Shown here one piece after another: positions 54,749 through 63,809 of a stretch of 64,000 nt of DNA. Numbering within the stretch: the first letter of the stretch is position 1; each line of letters starts with the position of its first letter. Source of the stretch: Phaeobacter sp. 11ANDIMAR09 (GTDB lineage: Bacteria; Pseudomonadota; Alphaproteobacteria; Rhodobacterales; Rhodobacteraceae); assembly GCF_001294455.1 (NCBI RefSeq), contig NZ_LIKT01000017.1:37859-101858 (forward strand). Reading direction: 5' to 3'. Under the pieces are notes generated by a model, which saw only the letters and a program-made list of their open reading frames with translations, was not told the origin of the DNA and searched no databases. Both the position numbers and the translations under genes were made by a program.

Positions 54749-55219
54749 CTAGCTACGATGATAGGGGCTGCCCGACAGGATGGTGGCTGCACGGTAGATC
54801 TGTTCAGCCAGCATCACCCGCACCATCATATGTGGCCAGACCATCTTGCCAAAAGAGATCGAAAAATCCGCCTCCGCCCGCAGGCTGGGATCAATGCCAT
54901 CTGCCCCGCCAATGATCAGCGCCAGGTCCTGACGGCCCGAATCACGCCAATGGCCCAGGCGGTCCGCAAAATCAGGCGAGCTAAGCAGCTTGCCGCGTTC
55001 ATCCAATGTGCAGATTACCGCCCCTTTGGGCAGGGCTTTACGCAGCAGGCCAGCCTCTGCCCCCATACCAGCGTTTTTCTTGTCCTCGACCTCGACAACA
55101 CGGGCCGGGCCCAGGCCCAGCGCACGGCCAGTACGATCAAATCGGGTGAGATAGTCGTCGATGAGGGTCTTTTCAGGCCCCGCGCGCAGCCGTCCAACCG
55201 CGCAGATATGGATACGCAT
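54749..55219 (-). CDS. rlmH: 23S rRNA (pseudouridine1915-N3)-methyltransferase
   Basis: A 156-residue SPOUT methyltransferase: MRIHICAVGRLRAGPEK at the start, the knot segments LIIGGADGIDPSLRAEADFSISFGKMVWPHMMVRVMLAEQIYRA-type, ending GSPYHRS. It modifies m3-pseudouridine 1915 in assembled ribosomes. As often seen, it lies just downstream of rsfS on the same strand (138 bases apart). Confidence 0.95.
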   Translation of the reverse strand: MRIHICAVGRLRAGPEKTLIDDYLTRFDRTGRALGLGPARVVEVEDKKNAGMGAEAGLLRKALPKGAVICTLDERGKLLSSPDFADRLGHWRDSGRQDLALIIGGADGIDPSLRAEADFSISFGKMVWPHMMVRVMLAEQIYRAATILSGSPYHRS

Positions 55220-55357
55220 TGGCTAAGCCCCAGTTCTACCGTGCCCGTTAAACAGTGTGATCTGGCCCACAGTCTGGCCCAGGGGGCCAGGCCGGATCAG
55301 GTCAGCGCGGCTGAGATGGCATCAAAGCGGCGCCATCTCCCAGGCCGCTAGGGAGGC

Positions 55358-55789
55358 TCAGCTCTCTTCCGACCCGGGGGTCATGCCGGGCTGCCAGAGC
55401 TTTTCGATCTGGTAGAACTCGCGCACTTCCGGGCGAAACAGATGCACAATGACATCGCCGGTGTCGATCAGGACCCAATCGCCTGTATCACGGCCCTCGA
55501 CCTTGCTGAGAATACCATATTCCTGCTTCAGGCGGTCCGTCAGCTTTTCGGCGATGCCTGCAACCTGGCGGCTCGAACGGCCCGTCGCAATGACCATAAA
55601 ATCGGCAATAGCCGTCTTACCGCGCAGATCAATCTGCACGACATCTTCGGCCTTGTCATCATCCAGAGAGCTCAGGACCCGCTCCAGCAATTCCACATTG
55701 GTTGGGCGGCTCTTGGCAGCGGTTTCGGCTGCGTCGCTAGCGGCGGCGTCAGCCGCTTGAGGTTCGGTCGACAGAACACTGTCCTCCAT
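55358..55789 (-). CDS. rsfS: Ribosome silencing factor
   Basis: A 143-residue RsfS/Iojap protein. An Ala/Asp-rich N-terminal extension (about 25 residues) precedes the conserved core LLERVLSSLDDDKAEDVVQIDLRGK, IATGRSSRQVAGIAEKL and DTGDWVLIDTGDVIVHLFRPEVREFYQIEKLW. It binds L14 and blocks subunit joining in starvation. It is followed by rlmH, its usual partner. Confidence 0.94.
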   Translation of the reverse strand: MEDSVLSTEPQAADAAASDAAETAAKSRPTNVELLERVLSSLDDDKAEDVVQIDLRGKTAIADFMVIATGRSSRQVAGIAEKLTDRLKQEYGILSKVEGRDTGDWVLIDTGDVIVHLFRPEVREFYQIEKLWQPGMTPGSEES

Positions 55790-56184
55790 AAGGCGCGCCG
55801 ACCCTCCCCCGGCGCTGGGGATATGCTAAAAATAGCAATTCCCGCGCCACATTTCAACGAAAGCGACACCGGGACTCGAATCATCGGCACTCCTTGCCTG
55901 ATCTGGAGCCCCGCCGAAAGAGGGCAAGCGGTATATTTACAAGGATTCAAGGCAAAGATCGCCCAGATTGCCGCGATCAAACCCTGCGAACCCTTGATCG
56001 CCTGCCCGCTCGCCTGTATCTGACGCCTATGACCCTCGTATTGGCCCAGACTATTGAGTTGCAAGACCGCGCCCGCCTGCGCGAGCGATTCTATGGTGCC
56101 GCCCGCACGGTCCTGGCGCGCCTATAAGGCCGCAGCCCAAGCCCAAAGCCAGCTATATACATTCGAAAATACGGGAGAGGACAC
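55790..56184. other. Intergenic stretch between rsfS and leuC
   Basis: A 395-base gap between divergent genes that must hold both promoters. The only notable coding possibility is a 32-codon frame at 56029-56127 (plus), starting MTLVLAQTIELQD, with six leucines but no Leu run and no ribosome-binding site. I see no terminator/antiterminator pair, so leucine attenuation is not supported. Confidence 0.5.
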
Positions 56185-57591
56185 ATGTCCCCCAAAACGC
56201 TCTATGACAAAATCTGGGATGCGCATGTCGCGCATGAAGCAGAGGATGGCACCTGCCTTCTTTATATCGACCGTCACCTGGTCCACGAAGTGACCAGCCC
56301 GCAGGCCTTTGAAGGTCTGCGCTTGGCCGGCCGCAAGGTGCATGCGCCGGACAAGACCATCGCAGTGCCGGATCACAACGTACCCACCACTGCGGGCCGC
56401 GAAGATCCCGCGCAGATGACGGCCGAAAGCCGCATTCAGGTCGAAGCGCTGGACAAGAACGCCAAGGAATTCGGCGTGCACTATTACCCCGTCTCTGACG
56501 TGCGTCAGGGCATCGTGCATATCGTCGGCCCTGAGCAGGGCTGGACCCTGCCCGGTATGACCGTGGTTTGTGGCGACAGCCACACCGCCACCCATGGTGC
56601 CTTTGGCGCCCTCGCCCATGGCATCGGCACCTCCGAAGTTGAGCACGTTCTGGCGACCCAGACCTTGATTCAGAAAAAATCTCTGAACATGAAGGTCGAA
56701 ATCACCGGCAAGCTGAAGCCCGGTGTGACCGCCAAAGACATCACACTGGCCGTGATCGGCGAGACCGGCACCGGCGGCGGCACCGGTTACGTGATTGAGT
56801 ATTGCGGTGAAGCAATCCGCGATCTGTCCATGGAAGGCCGCATGACCGTCTGCAACATGGCCATCGAGGGCGGCGCCCGCGCGGGTCTGATCGCACCAGA
56901 TGAGACTACCTACGCCTACGTCAACGGCCGCCCCCACGCCCCAAAAGGTGCGCAGTGGGAAGCCGCTTTGAACTGGTGGAAAACGCTCTACACCGATGAG
57001 GGCGCGCATTTCGACAAGGTTGTCACCCTGAAGGGCGAAGACATCCAGCCGGTTGTCACTTGGGGCACTTCGCCCGAGGATGTGCTGCCGATCTCTGGCG
57101 TGGTTCCAAACCCAGAAGATTTCACCGGTGGCAAGGTTGAAGCTGCCCGTCGTTCGATCGAATACATGGGTCTGACACCGGGTCAGAAACTGACCGATAT
57201 TGAAATCGATACCGTCTTTATTGGCTCCTGCACCAATGGCCGTATCGAAGATTTCCGTGCCGTGGCCGAAGTGGTCAAAGGCAAGAAGATCAAAGACGGT
57301 ATGCGCGCCATGATCGTTCCCGGCTCTGGCCTGGTGCGGGCGCAGGCCGAAGAAGAAGGTCTGGCTGATATCTTCCGCGAGGCCGGTTTTGAATGGCGCC
57401 TTGCGGGCTGTTCCATGTGTCTGGCGATGAACCCCGACCAGCTGTCCGAGGGTGAGCGCTGCGCCGCCACCTCGAACCGCAACTTTGAGGGGCGTCAGGG
57501 CTACAAGGGTCGCACCCATCTGGTGTCGCCAGCCATGGCCGCCGCAGCTGCCCTCACCGGCAAGCTGACCGACATCCGTGATTTGATCTGA
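56185..57591 (+). CDS. leuC: 3-isopropylmalate dehydratase, large subunit
   Basis: A 468-residue aconitase-family enzyme, complete. Substrate and cluster residues are in [24 protein letters not shown], the first cluster Cys in [15 protein letters not shown], and the other two in [12 protein letters not shown]. It isomerises 2- to 3-isopropylmalate in leucine synthesis with LeuD, encoded 13 bases downstream. RBS GGGAGAGG. Confidence 0.96.
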   Translation: MSPKTLYDKIWDAHVAHEAEDGTCLLYIDRHLVHEVTSPQAFEGLRLAGRKVHAPDKTIAVPDHNVPTTAGREDPAQMTAESRIQVEALDKNAKEFGVHYYPVSDVRQGIVHIVGPEQGWTLPGMTVVCGDSHTATHGAFGALAHGIGTSEVEHVLATQTLIQKKSLNMKVEITGKLKPGVTAKDITLAVIGETGTGGGTGYVIEYCGEAIRDLSMEGRMTVCNMAIEGGARAGLIAPDETTYAYVNGRPHAPKGAQWEAALNWWKTLYTDEGAHFDKVVTLKGEDIQPVVTWGTSPEDVLPISGVVPNPEDFTGGKVEAARRSIEYMGLTPGQKLTDIEIDTVFIGSCTNGRIEDFRAVAEVVKGKKIKDGMRAMIVPGSGLVRAQAEEEGLADIFREAGFEWRLAGCSMCLAMNPDQLSEGERCAATSNRNFEGRQGYKGRTHLVSPAMAAAAALTGKLTDIRDLI

Positions 57592-57604
57592 AGGAGCGAG
57601 ACAG

Positions 57605-58210
57605 ATGGAAAAGTTTGAAAAACTCACCGGCATCGCCGCACCTATGCCTTTGGTCAATATCGACACCGACATGATCATCCCCAAGGTCTTTCTGAAGTCG
57701 ATTGCTCGCACGGGCTTTGGCAAGAACCTGTTTGACGAGATGCGCTACAACCGCGACGGCACCGAAATCGAAGATTTTGTGCTGAACAAGCCGCAGTACC
57801 GCAACTCCGAAATCCTGGTGGCTGGCGACAACTTTGGTTGTGGTTCCTCGCGCGAGCATGCGCCTTGGGCGATTGCCGATTTTGGCATCAAATGTGTGAT
57901 CTCCACCTCCTTTGCCGATATCTTCTTCAACAACTGCTTTAAGAACGGCATCCTGCCGATCGTGCTGCCACAGGAACAGGTCGACCTGTTGATGAAAGAC
58001 GCGGAAAAGGGCGAGAACGCTCGTATGACCGTTGATCTGGAAGCACAGGAAATCACCACCTCCGACGGTGAAGTGGTCAAATTCGAGGTAGATGCCTTTA
58101 AAAAGCAATGCCTGCTGGAAGGCCTGGATGACATTGGTCAGACGTTGCAAAAGCAAGCAGCCGTGCAGACCTATGAAGGTAAGATGGCGCAGGAACGCCC
58201 CTGGGTTTGA
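57605..58210 (+). CDS. leuD: 3-isopropylmalate dehydratase, small subunit
   Basis: A 201-residue swivel-domain subunit: [18 protein letters not shown] at the start, [23 protein letters not shown] near residue 75, and [16 protein letters not shown]. It completes the LeuCD heterodimer. AAGGAGCGAGACAG precedes the start. A strong terminator follows. Confidence 0.96.
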   Translation: MEKFEKLTGIAAPMPLVNIDTDMIIPKVFLKSIARTGFGKNLFDEMRYNRDGTEIEDFVLNKPQYRNSEILVAGDNFGCGSSREHAPWAIADFGIKCVISTSFADIFFNNCFKNGILPIVLPQEQVDLLMKDAEKGENARMTVDLEAQEITTSDGEVVKFEVDAFKKQCLLEGLDDIGQTLQKQAAVQTYEGKMAQERPWV

Positions 58211-58263
58211 TCCCCTAACCGACTGTTCAGGCGCCCAATACTGTCCTGGCACAGAATGAATAG

Positions 58264-58300
58264 ACAAAGCCGCCCCATCCCCGGGGGCGGCTTTGTTTTT
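58264..58300 (+). terminator. Terminator of leuCD
   Basis: ACAAAGCCGCCCC and GGGGCGGCTTTGT form a 13-bp stem with a 7-nt loop, then TTTT, 54 bases after the leuD stop. Confidence 0.92.
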
Positions 58301-58681
58301 AGGTGGGTCGGCACAAGGCGGCGGCATTTGTGGGTAAATTTAGACAAATGCGCCACAAACTTGCCGCATTCCCCCTTCCCTGTCCTCTTCCCACCCCTGC
58401 TGCGCCGCGCATTGGTGCTGCAAGATCGCCGACCACTACATCTGGTAGGGGTCTGGCAAGCTGCTGATAGACATAGCCAAAATTGCGGCATTCCAGCATC
58501 AGCCTGTGCGGTTTTCTGCAAGAAAGACAAAATTCCGCAATTGGAAACTTGAGCCCGAAGGGCAATCCATGCACAAATGGGGCAAAATTGAGGCGCGCAT
58601 TCCGGGCAGTCTGGGATGCATCAAGTTGGAACAAGGGCACGGCAAAGTACCGTCCAGTCCAGTTTGAAGGGAAAAATAGCA
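58301..58681. other. Gene-free stretch after leuCD with dispersed dyads
   Basis: About 380 bases without a credible gene. It contains TTTGTGG...CCACAAA (arms near 58328 and 58351) and AATTGCGG...CCGCAATT (arms near 58482 and 58534), each possibly regulatory or structural. It should carry the promoter of the next gene. An ATG at 58616 is in frame with that gene, but a GTG at 58682 has the better ribosome-binding site. Confidence 0.45.
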
Positions 58682-59515
58682 GTGTTTGCTCGCATAACAG
58701 GCGCGGCAACTCGTGGTCTATTGGTTGCATTGCTCATTGCAATGCCATCTATGGTACTGCCGGTTTCTGCCACAGAATCTCCAGAGATTATCGCCCTCAT
58801 GGCGATACTTGGCGGAGCTTTGACCTTTGCCGAGTATTTCTCCAACTATCCCAGCTTTGTTGAATTCCGCGAGGCCCCACCGCTGAACCGGATGCGCTTT
58901 GTGGCGGCTTTTGCCATGATCAGCCTGCTCAGCCTCTTGACCCGCGACGCGCTGGACCCAACCGGGTTGACGGCCCTGGTGCAAACCCTCGGCACCCGTT
59001 TAGGCGAGGCACTGGATTTCGCCTACTCGCCGGTGCAGCTGACAGTCTTGATGCTGCCGCAGGCCACGCCCATCGACAGTCTCGAGCTCACCCGCAACGC
59101 AGCTGGCATCGCCTATGTGGTCTCGGCATTGGCAATCCTGGGCTTTGTCCTCGCCATTCGGGTTGGAAATTGGCCCATTGCCAATGGTGCCTTTAACGTC
59201 TGGGTAAACCTGCCGCTGTTTGATCCGACAACTGGCGGTGATGTTGTTACCCGGCTACAGCGGGACGGTCGCATCAACATCATCATTGGTATCTTGCTGC
59301 CCTTTGGCATGCCCGCCACGATCAAGCTGATGTCTGGTCTGATCGACATCAGCCATCTGACCTCTCCTCAGATGCTGATCTGGATGATCGCGGCCTGGGC
59401 TTTTGTTCCGGCCTCGATGATCATGCGCGGACTTGCGATGCTACGGGTCGCGGATTTGATTGCTCAAAAAAGACGGGCCGTCTACGCCCATGCCGAAACC
59501 CTGCAGGTCGTATAA
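58682..59515 (+). CDS. Integral membrane protein of unknown function
   Basis: A 277-residue protein with about six hydrophobic helices (for example residues 10-30, 40-58, 68-88, 145-165, 200-220, 232-252). I do not recognise a family. A conserved-looking patch is ILGGALTFAEYFSNYPSFVEFREAPPLNRMRF. A GTG start at 58682 with GAAGGGAA upstream is preferred; ATG 58616 would add 22 residues. Its stop overlaps the start of the next gene (TAATG), so it is coupled to the EEP-fold protein. Confidence 0.78.
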   Translation: MFARITGAATRGLLVALLIAMPSMVLPVSATESPEIIALMAILGGALTFAEYFSNYPSFVEFREAPPLNRMRFVAAFAMISLLSLLTRDALDPTGLTALVQTLGTRLGEALDFAYSPVQLTVLMLPQATPIDSLELTRNAAGIAYVVSALAILGFVLAIRVGNWPIANGAFNVWVNLPLFDPTTGGDVVTRLQRDGRINIIIGILLPFGMPATIKLMSGLIDISHLTSPQMLIWMIAAWAFVPASMIMRGLAMLRVADLIAQKRRAVYAHAETLQVV

Positions 59516-60597
59516 TGACAGGGGCATTGCAGAGATATCTCTGTACTGTGCCCACTCTGTCTTTGCTGCTGACCCTGCTGGCCTCACCGCTATGGGCACA
59601 GCCAGAAACCCTGCGTATCGCCACCTTTAATACGGAACTCTCCCGCAAGGGCCCAGGTCTGCTGCTGCGCGATATCACCCGTGGTGAAGACCCGCAGATC
59701 ACGGCCGTGATCACCGTGATTGCCGAGGCCCAACCCGATATTCTGGTGCTTCAGGGGATCGACTGGGATCATCAGAACCTTGCACTTCGGGCGCTGGAAC
59801 ACCAGCTGGCACAGGTCGGTGCCGCCTATCCCTATCTGTTTTCAGGCCAGCCCAATGCGGGGCTTGCCACCGATCTGGATCTGGACGGCGATGGCCATCT
59901 GGGCGGTCCCGGAGATTCTCAGGGCTATGGGGGCTATACCGGCCGCGGCGGTATGGCCGTGCTGTCGCGCTATCCCTTGCTTGCGGAGGACCTCACCGAC
60001 CTTACCCCGCTGCTGTGGCGCGACCTTCCCGGTGCCGCGCTGCCTCAGCACCCCGATGGCAGCCCCTTCCCCTCAGAACAGGCGCAGGCGATCCAGCGCC
60101 TTTCCTCCACCGCGCATTGGGTGCTGCCCGTCGCCGTGGGGGAACACCAACGGCTGACCCTTTTGTGTTTTCAGGCCACCCCGCCCCTGTTCGACGGAGC
60201 AGAAGACCGCAACGGTCTGCGCAATGCAGATGAGATCCGGCTCTGGCAGGTCTTTCTGGATGGGCAGCTCGCAACTGGCGCTGCTGCGCCGCCAATCAAA
60301 GGTTTTATCATTGCCGGGGGCAGTAATCTCGACCCCGAGAAAGGCCAAGGTCGACGCGCGAGTATTGCAAGTCTGCTGCAGGACCCACGGCTTCAAGATC
60401 CGCGCCCGCAATCCCCTGAAGGTGGCACTGAAACAGTCGACTGGGGAGAGATGCGCCGCATGCGGGTGGACTACCTGCTGCCCTCAAAGGACTGGCAGGT
60501 GACGGGGGCCGGCGTGGTCTGGCCCGACAGGGCGACCTCCCCCGCCGCGACCGCAAGCCGCCACCGGCTGGTTTGGGTGGATCTACTGCTGGACTAG
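59515..60597 (+). CDS. Exported endonuclease/exonuclease/phosphatase-fold protein
   Basis: A 360-residue EEP-fold protein with a signal peptide (about 1-28). The fold begins RIATFNTELS, continues with a Gly/Asp-rich loop LDLDGDGHLGGPGDSQGYGG, and closes RVDYLLPS and ASRHRLVWVDLLL. Several catalytic positions look changed: LQGID where active enzymes have a Glu, CFQATPP in place of the central His motif, and AGGSNLDP where G-D-x-N is usual. It may be an inactive or altered member. Translationally coupled to the upstream membrane protein. Confidence 0.82.
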   Translation: MTGALQRYLCTVPTLSLLLTLLASPLWAQPETLRIATFNTELSRKGPGLLLRDITRGEDPQITAVITVIAEAQPDILVLQGIDWDHQNLALRALEHQLAQVGAAYPYLFSGQPNAGLATDLDLDGDGHLGGPGDSQGYGGYTGRGGMAVLSRYPLLAEDLTDLTPLLWRDLPGAALPQHPDGSPFPSEQAQAIQRLSSTAHWVLPVAVGEHQRLTLLCFQATPPLFDGAEDRNGLRNADEIRLWQVFLDGQLATGAAAPPIKGFIIAGGSNLDPEKGQGRRASIASLLQDPRLQDPRPQSPEGGTETVDWGEMRRMRVDYLLPSKDWQVTGAGVVWPDRATSPAATASRHRLVWVDLLLD

Positions 60598-60606
60598 CCC
60601 CCGGGG

Positions 60607-61518
60607 CTAGACCGGGTTTTCCACCAGATCGCGCCTTTCGCCGGGCTGCTGTTTCAGCAGGGCCTTAGGCAGGCATCGCAGCAGGGCCTTTTCTGGCGGC
60701 GTCGCCTGAAAGCCTGGCAATAGCTGCTGCAACAAGTCGTGGCTCAGACGATGCGGCGTATCCCACAAATAACGCATCTCCAGCAGGCAGCGCCCCATGG
60801 GCCAGAAAGGGCGGGCGAGCTGCAGGGGCAGCCAAGACATCTGTTTCAACTTGGCAGGCCGGCGCAGATGCATATTCAGGATCGCAAGCATCTCCTGTGC
60901 CGAAAGCGTAAACCCCGCAAAGGGCAGGTCCAAGAAGGGCGGCAGCTCAGAACGCCTTTCAGCCAGACCAACCGCAGCCTGCGCCAGATCCGGCAGATAG
61001 GCCCAGGAATGGGGGATATCCGCACGCCCGGGAGAGACAAATAGCCCTTTGCTCAACTTGGCTGTGATCATCGCATCAAACCAGTTCCCCGAGGCTTCGG
61101 TGTCCAGAAAGTCTCCGGCCCGCAACAGGATCACCTGTGCTTTGCAATCCCGATAGGCCGCCTCCATCTCGATTCGGATACGCCCCAGAGGGTTTTCGGC
61201 GGCATGGGGACTGTTCTCGGACCAGGGAGAGGGCGTCTGCGGACCAAAGACATAGACATTGCCCGGGAGGATAACCGTCGCGCCACTGACTTCCGCAGCC
61301 TGGATCACCTGACGATGCAAACCTGGCACCTGACTGGCCCAATCTGGGTAGGCCGGGTTCCAGCCATTCACAATCACATCCACCCCGGCTGCGGCGCGCG
61401 CCAGATCATCCTGCCCCCGCTGAAAGCGTTTCACCTGCCACCCGGCCCGCTCAAAAGCCAGAGCGCTGGCGCGACCAAAGCGCCCGGAGGCCCCCAGAAT
61501 GAGAACCGTTTGTACCAT
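60607..61518 (-). CDS. NAD-dependent epimerase/dehydratase-fold protein
   Basis: A 303-residue atypical short-chain Rossmann protein. The dinucleotide loop is VLILGASGRFGRASALAFERAG at the N terminus, followed by DVIVNGWNP and the PGNVYVFGPQ segment, in which the catalytic Tyr-x3-Lys is not preserved in standard form. Substrate is unknown. Start 61518 follows GGAGGAATATTG. It is divergent from a LysR regulator, its likely controller. Confidence 0.85.
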   Translation of the reverse strand: MVQTVLILGASGRFGRASALAFERAGWQVKRFQRGQDDLARAAAGVDVIVNGWNPAYPDWASQVPGLHRQVIQAAEVSGATVILPGNVYVFGPQTPSPWSENSPHAAENPLGRIRIEMEAAYRDCKAQVILLRAGDFLDTEASGNWFDAMITAKLSKGLFVSPGRADIPHSWAYLPDLAQAAVGLAERRSELPPFLDLPFAGFTLSAQEMLAILNMHLRRPAKLKQMSWLPLQLARPFWPMGRCLLEMRYLWDTPHRLSHDLLQQLLPGFQATPPEKALLRCLPKALLKQQPGERRDLVENPV

Positions 61519-61599
61519 CAATATTCCTCCTGTGCTGAAACCTTCCTGCAGTTTCACCCATTCGAAAGTTGCGGGCTATTGCCAAAATGTTCAGATCTG

Positions 61600-61617
61600 C
61601 CATTCAGTATTGAATGG
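61600..61617. promoter_or_regulatory. Palindrome over the lysR start codon
   Basis: CCATTCA-GTAT-TGAATGG is a perfect 7-4-7 inverted repeat containing the ATTCA-N4-TGAAT dyad. It covers the ATG at 61614, so a bound regulator would block lysR expression; it fits LysR autoregulation. Confidence 0.5.
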
Positions 61618-62558
61618 AAAAAATACCCCTCACCGACTGGTCGCTGATTCAGAGCTTTCTGGCCGTGGCCGAAACCGGCTCGCTTTCGGCGGCGGCGCGG
61701 CGGCTGTCCCGCAGCCAGCCCACCCTCGGGCGTCATATTCAAAGCCTGGAAGCAGATCTCAATCAACACCTGTTCGAGCGTCACCCACGCGGGTTACAGC
61801 TATCGCAGGCGGGCACTGCGCTGCTGCCTATGGCCCGCGAAATGCAGACGCAGATGTATCGCTTATCACTTCAGGCTGCGGGCCAGTCCGAAGAACTGGC
61901 CGGCACCGTGCGTATCACCGCCAGTGTGTTTGCCTCGCATTATCTGTTGCCGCCCCTTCTGGCCGAGATCCGCAGGGTTGAACCTGGAATCGAGCTGGAA
62001 CTGGTGCCAACGGATGAAAGCGAGAACCTGCTTTACCGTGCCGCCGATATTGCACTGCGCATGTATCGCCCCACCCAGCTGGATGTGATCACCCGGCATG
62101 TCGCCGATCTGCCGTTGGGGATCTTTGCCGCCAAATCCTACCTGGAGCAACGCGGCACGCCGCAAACAGCAGAGGAGCTATGGCGCCATGATTTGGTGGG
62201 CTACGACAGCAATGATCTGATCCTGAACACCATGCGCTCCATGGGATGGCAGGTCGATCGCACTGCCTTTCCCATGCGCTGTGACAACCAGGCCACCTAC
62301 TGGCAACTGGTGCGGGCAGGATGTGGCATCGGGTTTTGCCAATGCGATGTGGCCCGCGCAGATGCCAGCGTCGCCGAGCTGGATCTGGGCATCAAAATCC
62401 CACCGCTGCCGGTTTGGCTGACCACCCATAGCGCCATGCGGGAAACGCCTCGCATCCGACGGGTGTGGTCGCTCTTGGCAAAAGCTCTAAAACCGGCGGG
62501 CAAATCGACGCCTGCACCTTGGGAATCAGGTGCTGTTGTTGACCCTGAGGCCCCATAG
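61614..62558 (+). CDS. LysR family transcriptional regulator
   Basis: A 314-residue LysR protein. The HTH (residues 8-65) holds FLAVAETGSLSAAARRLSRSQPTLGRHI, and the effector domain starts GTVRITASVFASHYLLPPLL and ends in VWLTTHSAMRETPRIRRVW. The N terminus extends seven residues before the usual first helix. It is divergent from the Rossmann-fold gene and lies 36 bases upstream of leuB on the same strand; a role in leuB control is possible but not shown. Confidence 0.92.
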   Translation: MEKIPLTDWSLIQSFLAVAETGSLSAAARRLSRSQPTLGRHIQSLEADLNQHLFERHPRGLQLSQAGTALLPMAREMQTQMYRLSLQAAGQSEELAGTVRITASVFASHYLLPPLLAEIRRVEPGIELELVPTDESENLLYRAADIALRMYRPTQLDVITRHVADLPLGIFAAKSYLEQRGTPQTAEELWRHDLVGYDSNDLILNTMRSMGWQVDRTAFPMRCDNQATYWQLVRAGCGIGFCQCDVARADASVAELDLGIKIPPLPVWLTTHSAMRETPRIRRVWSLLAKALKPAGKSTPAPWESGAVVDPEAP

Positions 62559-62594
62559 GGGTAGGCCATTTCCAACTGTTTTTAGGAGGCACAT

Positions 62595-63698
62595 ATGTCC
62601 AATCCATCGATTCTGATTCTGCCCGGCGACGGTATCGGCCCAGAGGTCATGACTGAGGTTCGTAAAGTCATCAACTGGTTTGGTGAAGCCCGCGACATTC
62701 AGTTCGATGTAAGCGAAGATCTGGTCGGCGGTGCCGCCTATGACAAGCACGGTGTGCCTCTCGCAGATGAGACCATGGCCAAGGCGCAAGAGGTCGATGC
62801 GGTTCTGCTTGGGGCCGTTGGTGGCCCGGCCTATGACGATCTGGACTTCTCGGTCAAACCCGAGCGGGGCCTGCTGCGTCTGCGCAAAGAAATGGATCTC
62901 TATGCCAATCTGCGTCCGGCGCAGTGCTTTGACGCTCTGGCCGATTTCTCCTCTTTGAAACGCGACATCGTTGCCGGTCTCGACATCATGATCCTGCGCG
63001 AGCTGACCTCGGGCGTCTACTTTGGCGAGCCTCGCGGCATCTTTGAAGAAGGCAACGAACGCGTTGGCATCAACACCCAGCGCTACACCGAGTCCGAGAT
63101 CGAACGCGCCGCGCGCTCTGCTTTTGAACTGGCGATGCGCCGCAACAAAAAGGTCTGCTCGATGGAGAAGGCCAACGTCATGGAGAGCGGTATCCTGTGG
63201 CGCGAAGTTGCCACCCGTGTGGCCAAGGACTACCCCGAGGTGGAGTTGAGCCATATGTATGCCGACAATGGCGCTATGCAGCTGGTCCGCGCGCCCAAGC
63301 AGTTTGACGTCATCCTGACCGACAACCTGTTTGGCGATATTCTGTCTGACTGTGCTGCGATGCTGACAGGATCATTGGGCATGCTGCCCTCGGCCAGCCT
63401 CGGTGCGCCAATGGCAAATGGCCGCCCCAAAGCGATGTACGAACCCGTGCACGGTTCCGCCCCTGACATCACCGGCCAGGGCAAGGCAAACCCCATCGCC
63501 TGTATCCTCAGCTTTGCAATGGCCCTGCGCTACAGCTTTGACATGGGAACTGAGGCAGATCGTCTGGAAAAAGCGATCGAGAAGGTCCTGTCGGACGGCG
63601 CACGCACTGCCGATCTGCTTGGGGAAGATGGTGTTGACCCGATCTCTACCAGCGAAATGGGCGACGCCGTTGTCGCGGCCCTGCAGGCCAGCCTGTAA
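62595..63698 (+). CDS. leuB: 3-isopropylmalate dehydrogenase
   Basis: A 367-residue NAD-dependent decarboxylating dehydrogenase for leucine synthesis. Landmarks are [27 protein letters not shown], substrate arginines in [10 protein letters not shown] and [15 protein letters not shown], the metal aspartates in [16 protein letters not shown], and the NAD-specificity patch [29 protein letters not shown]. It is about 4.4 kb away from leuCD, with four other genes between. Confidence 0.96.
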   Translation: MSNPSILILPGDGIGPEVMTEVRKVINWFGEARDIQFDVSEDLVGGAAYDKHGVPLADETMAKAQEVDAVLLGAVGGPAYDDLDFSVKPERGLLRLRKEMDLYANLRPAQCFDALADFSSLKRDIVAGLDIMILRELTSGVYFGEPRGIFEEGNERVGINTQRYTESEIERAARSAFELAMRRNKKVCSMEKANVMESGILWREVATRVAKDYPEVELSHMYADNGAMQLVRAPKQFDVILTDNLFGDILSDCAAMLTGSLGMLPSASLGAPMANGRPKAMYEPVHGSAPDITGQGKANPIACILSFAMALRYSFDMGTEADRLEKAIEKVLSDGARTADLLGEDGVDPISTSEMGDAVVAALQASL

Positions 63699-63758
63699 CG
63701 CTGCTTCTCTGGGGGGCGCACACCGGGCCGCCCCGTGAAAGCAACGCTGTGAATGAAG

Positions 63759-63785
63759 AAAGAGGGCCCCAGTGCCCTCTTTTTT
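63759..63785 (+). terminator. Terminator of leuB
   Basis: AAAGAGGGC-CCCAGT-GCCCTCTTT followed by Ts, 60 bases after the leuB stop. The AAAs on the other side would also serve the converging Na/Pi gene. Confidence 0.9.
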
Positions 63786-63809
63786 ACTCTCAACACTGGC
63801 GGGATGATC

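Noticed and set aside
56029..56127. 32-codon frame before leuC as a possible leucine leader peptide
   Set aside because: No Shine-Dalgarno, no run of leucine codons and no alternative terminator hairpins before leuC.
56122..57723. 533-codon minus-strand frame opposite leuC
   Set aside because: Shadow of leuC; no ribosome-binding site and no domain.
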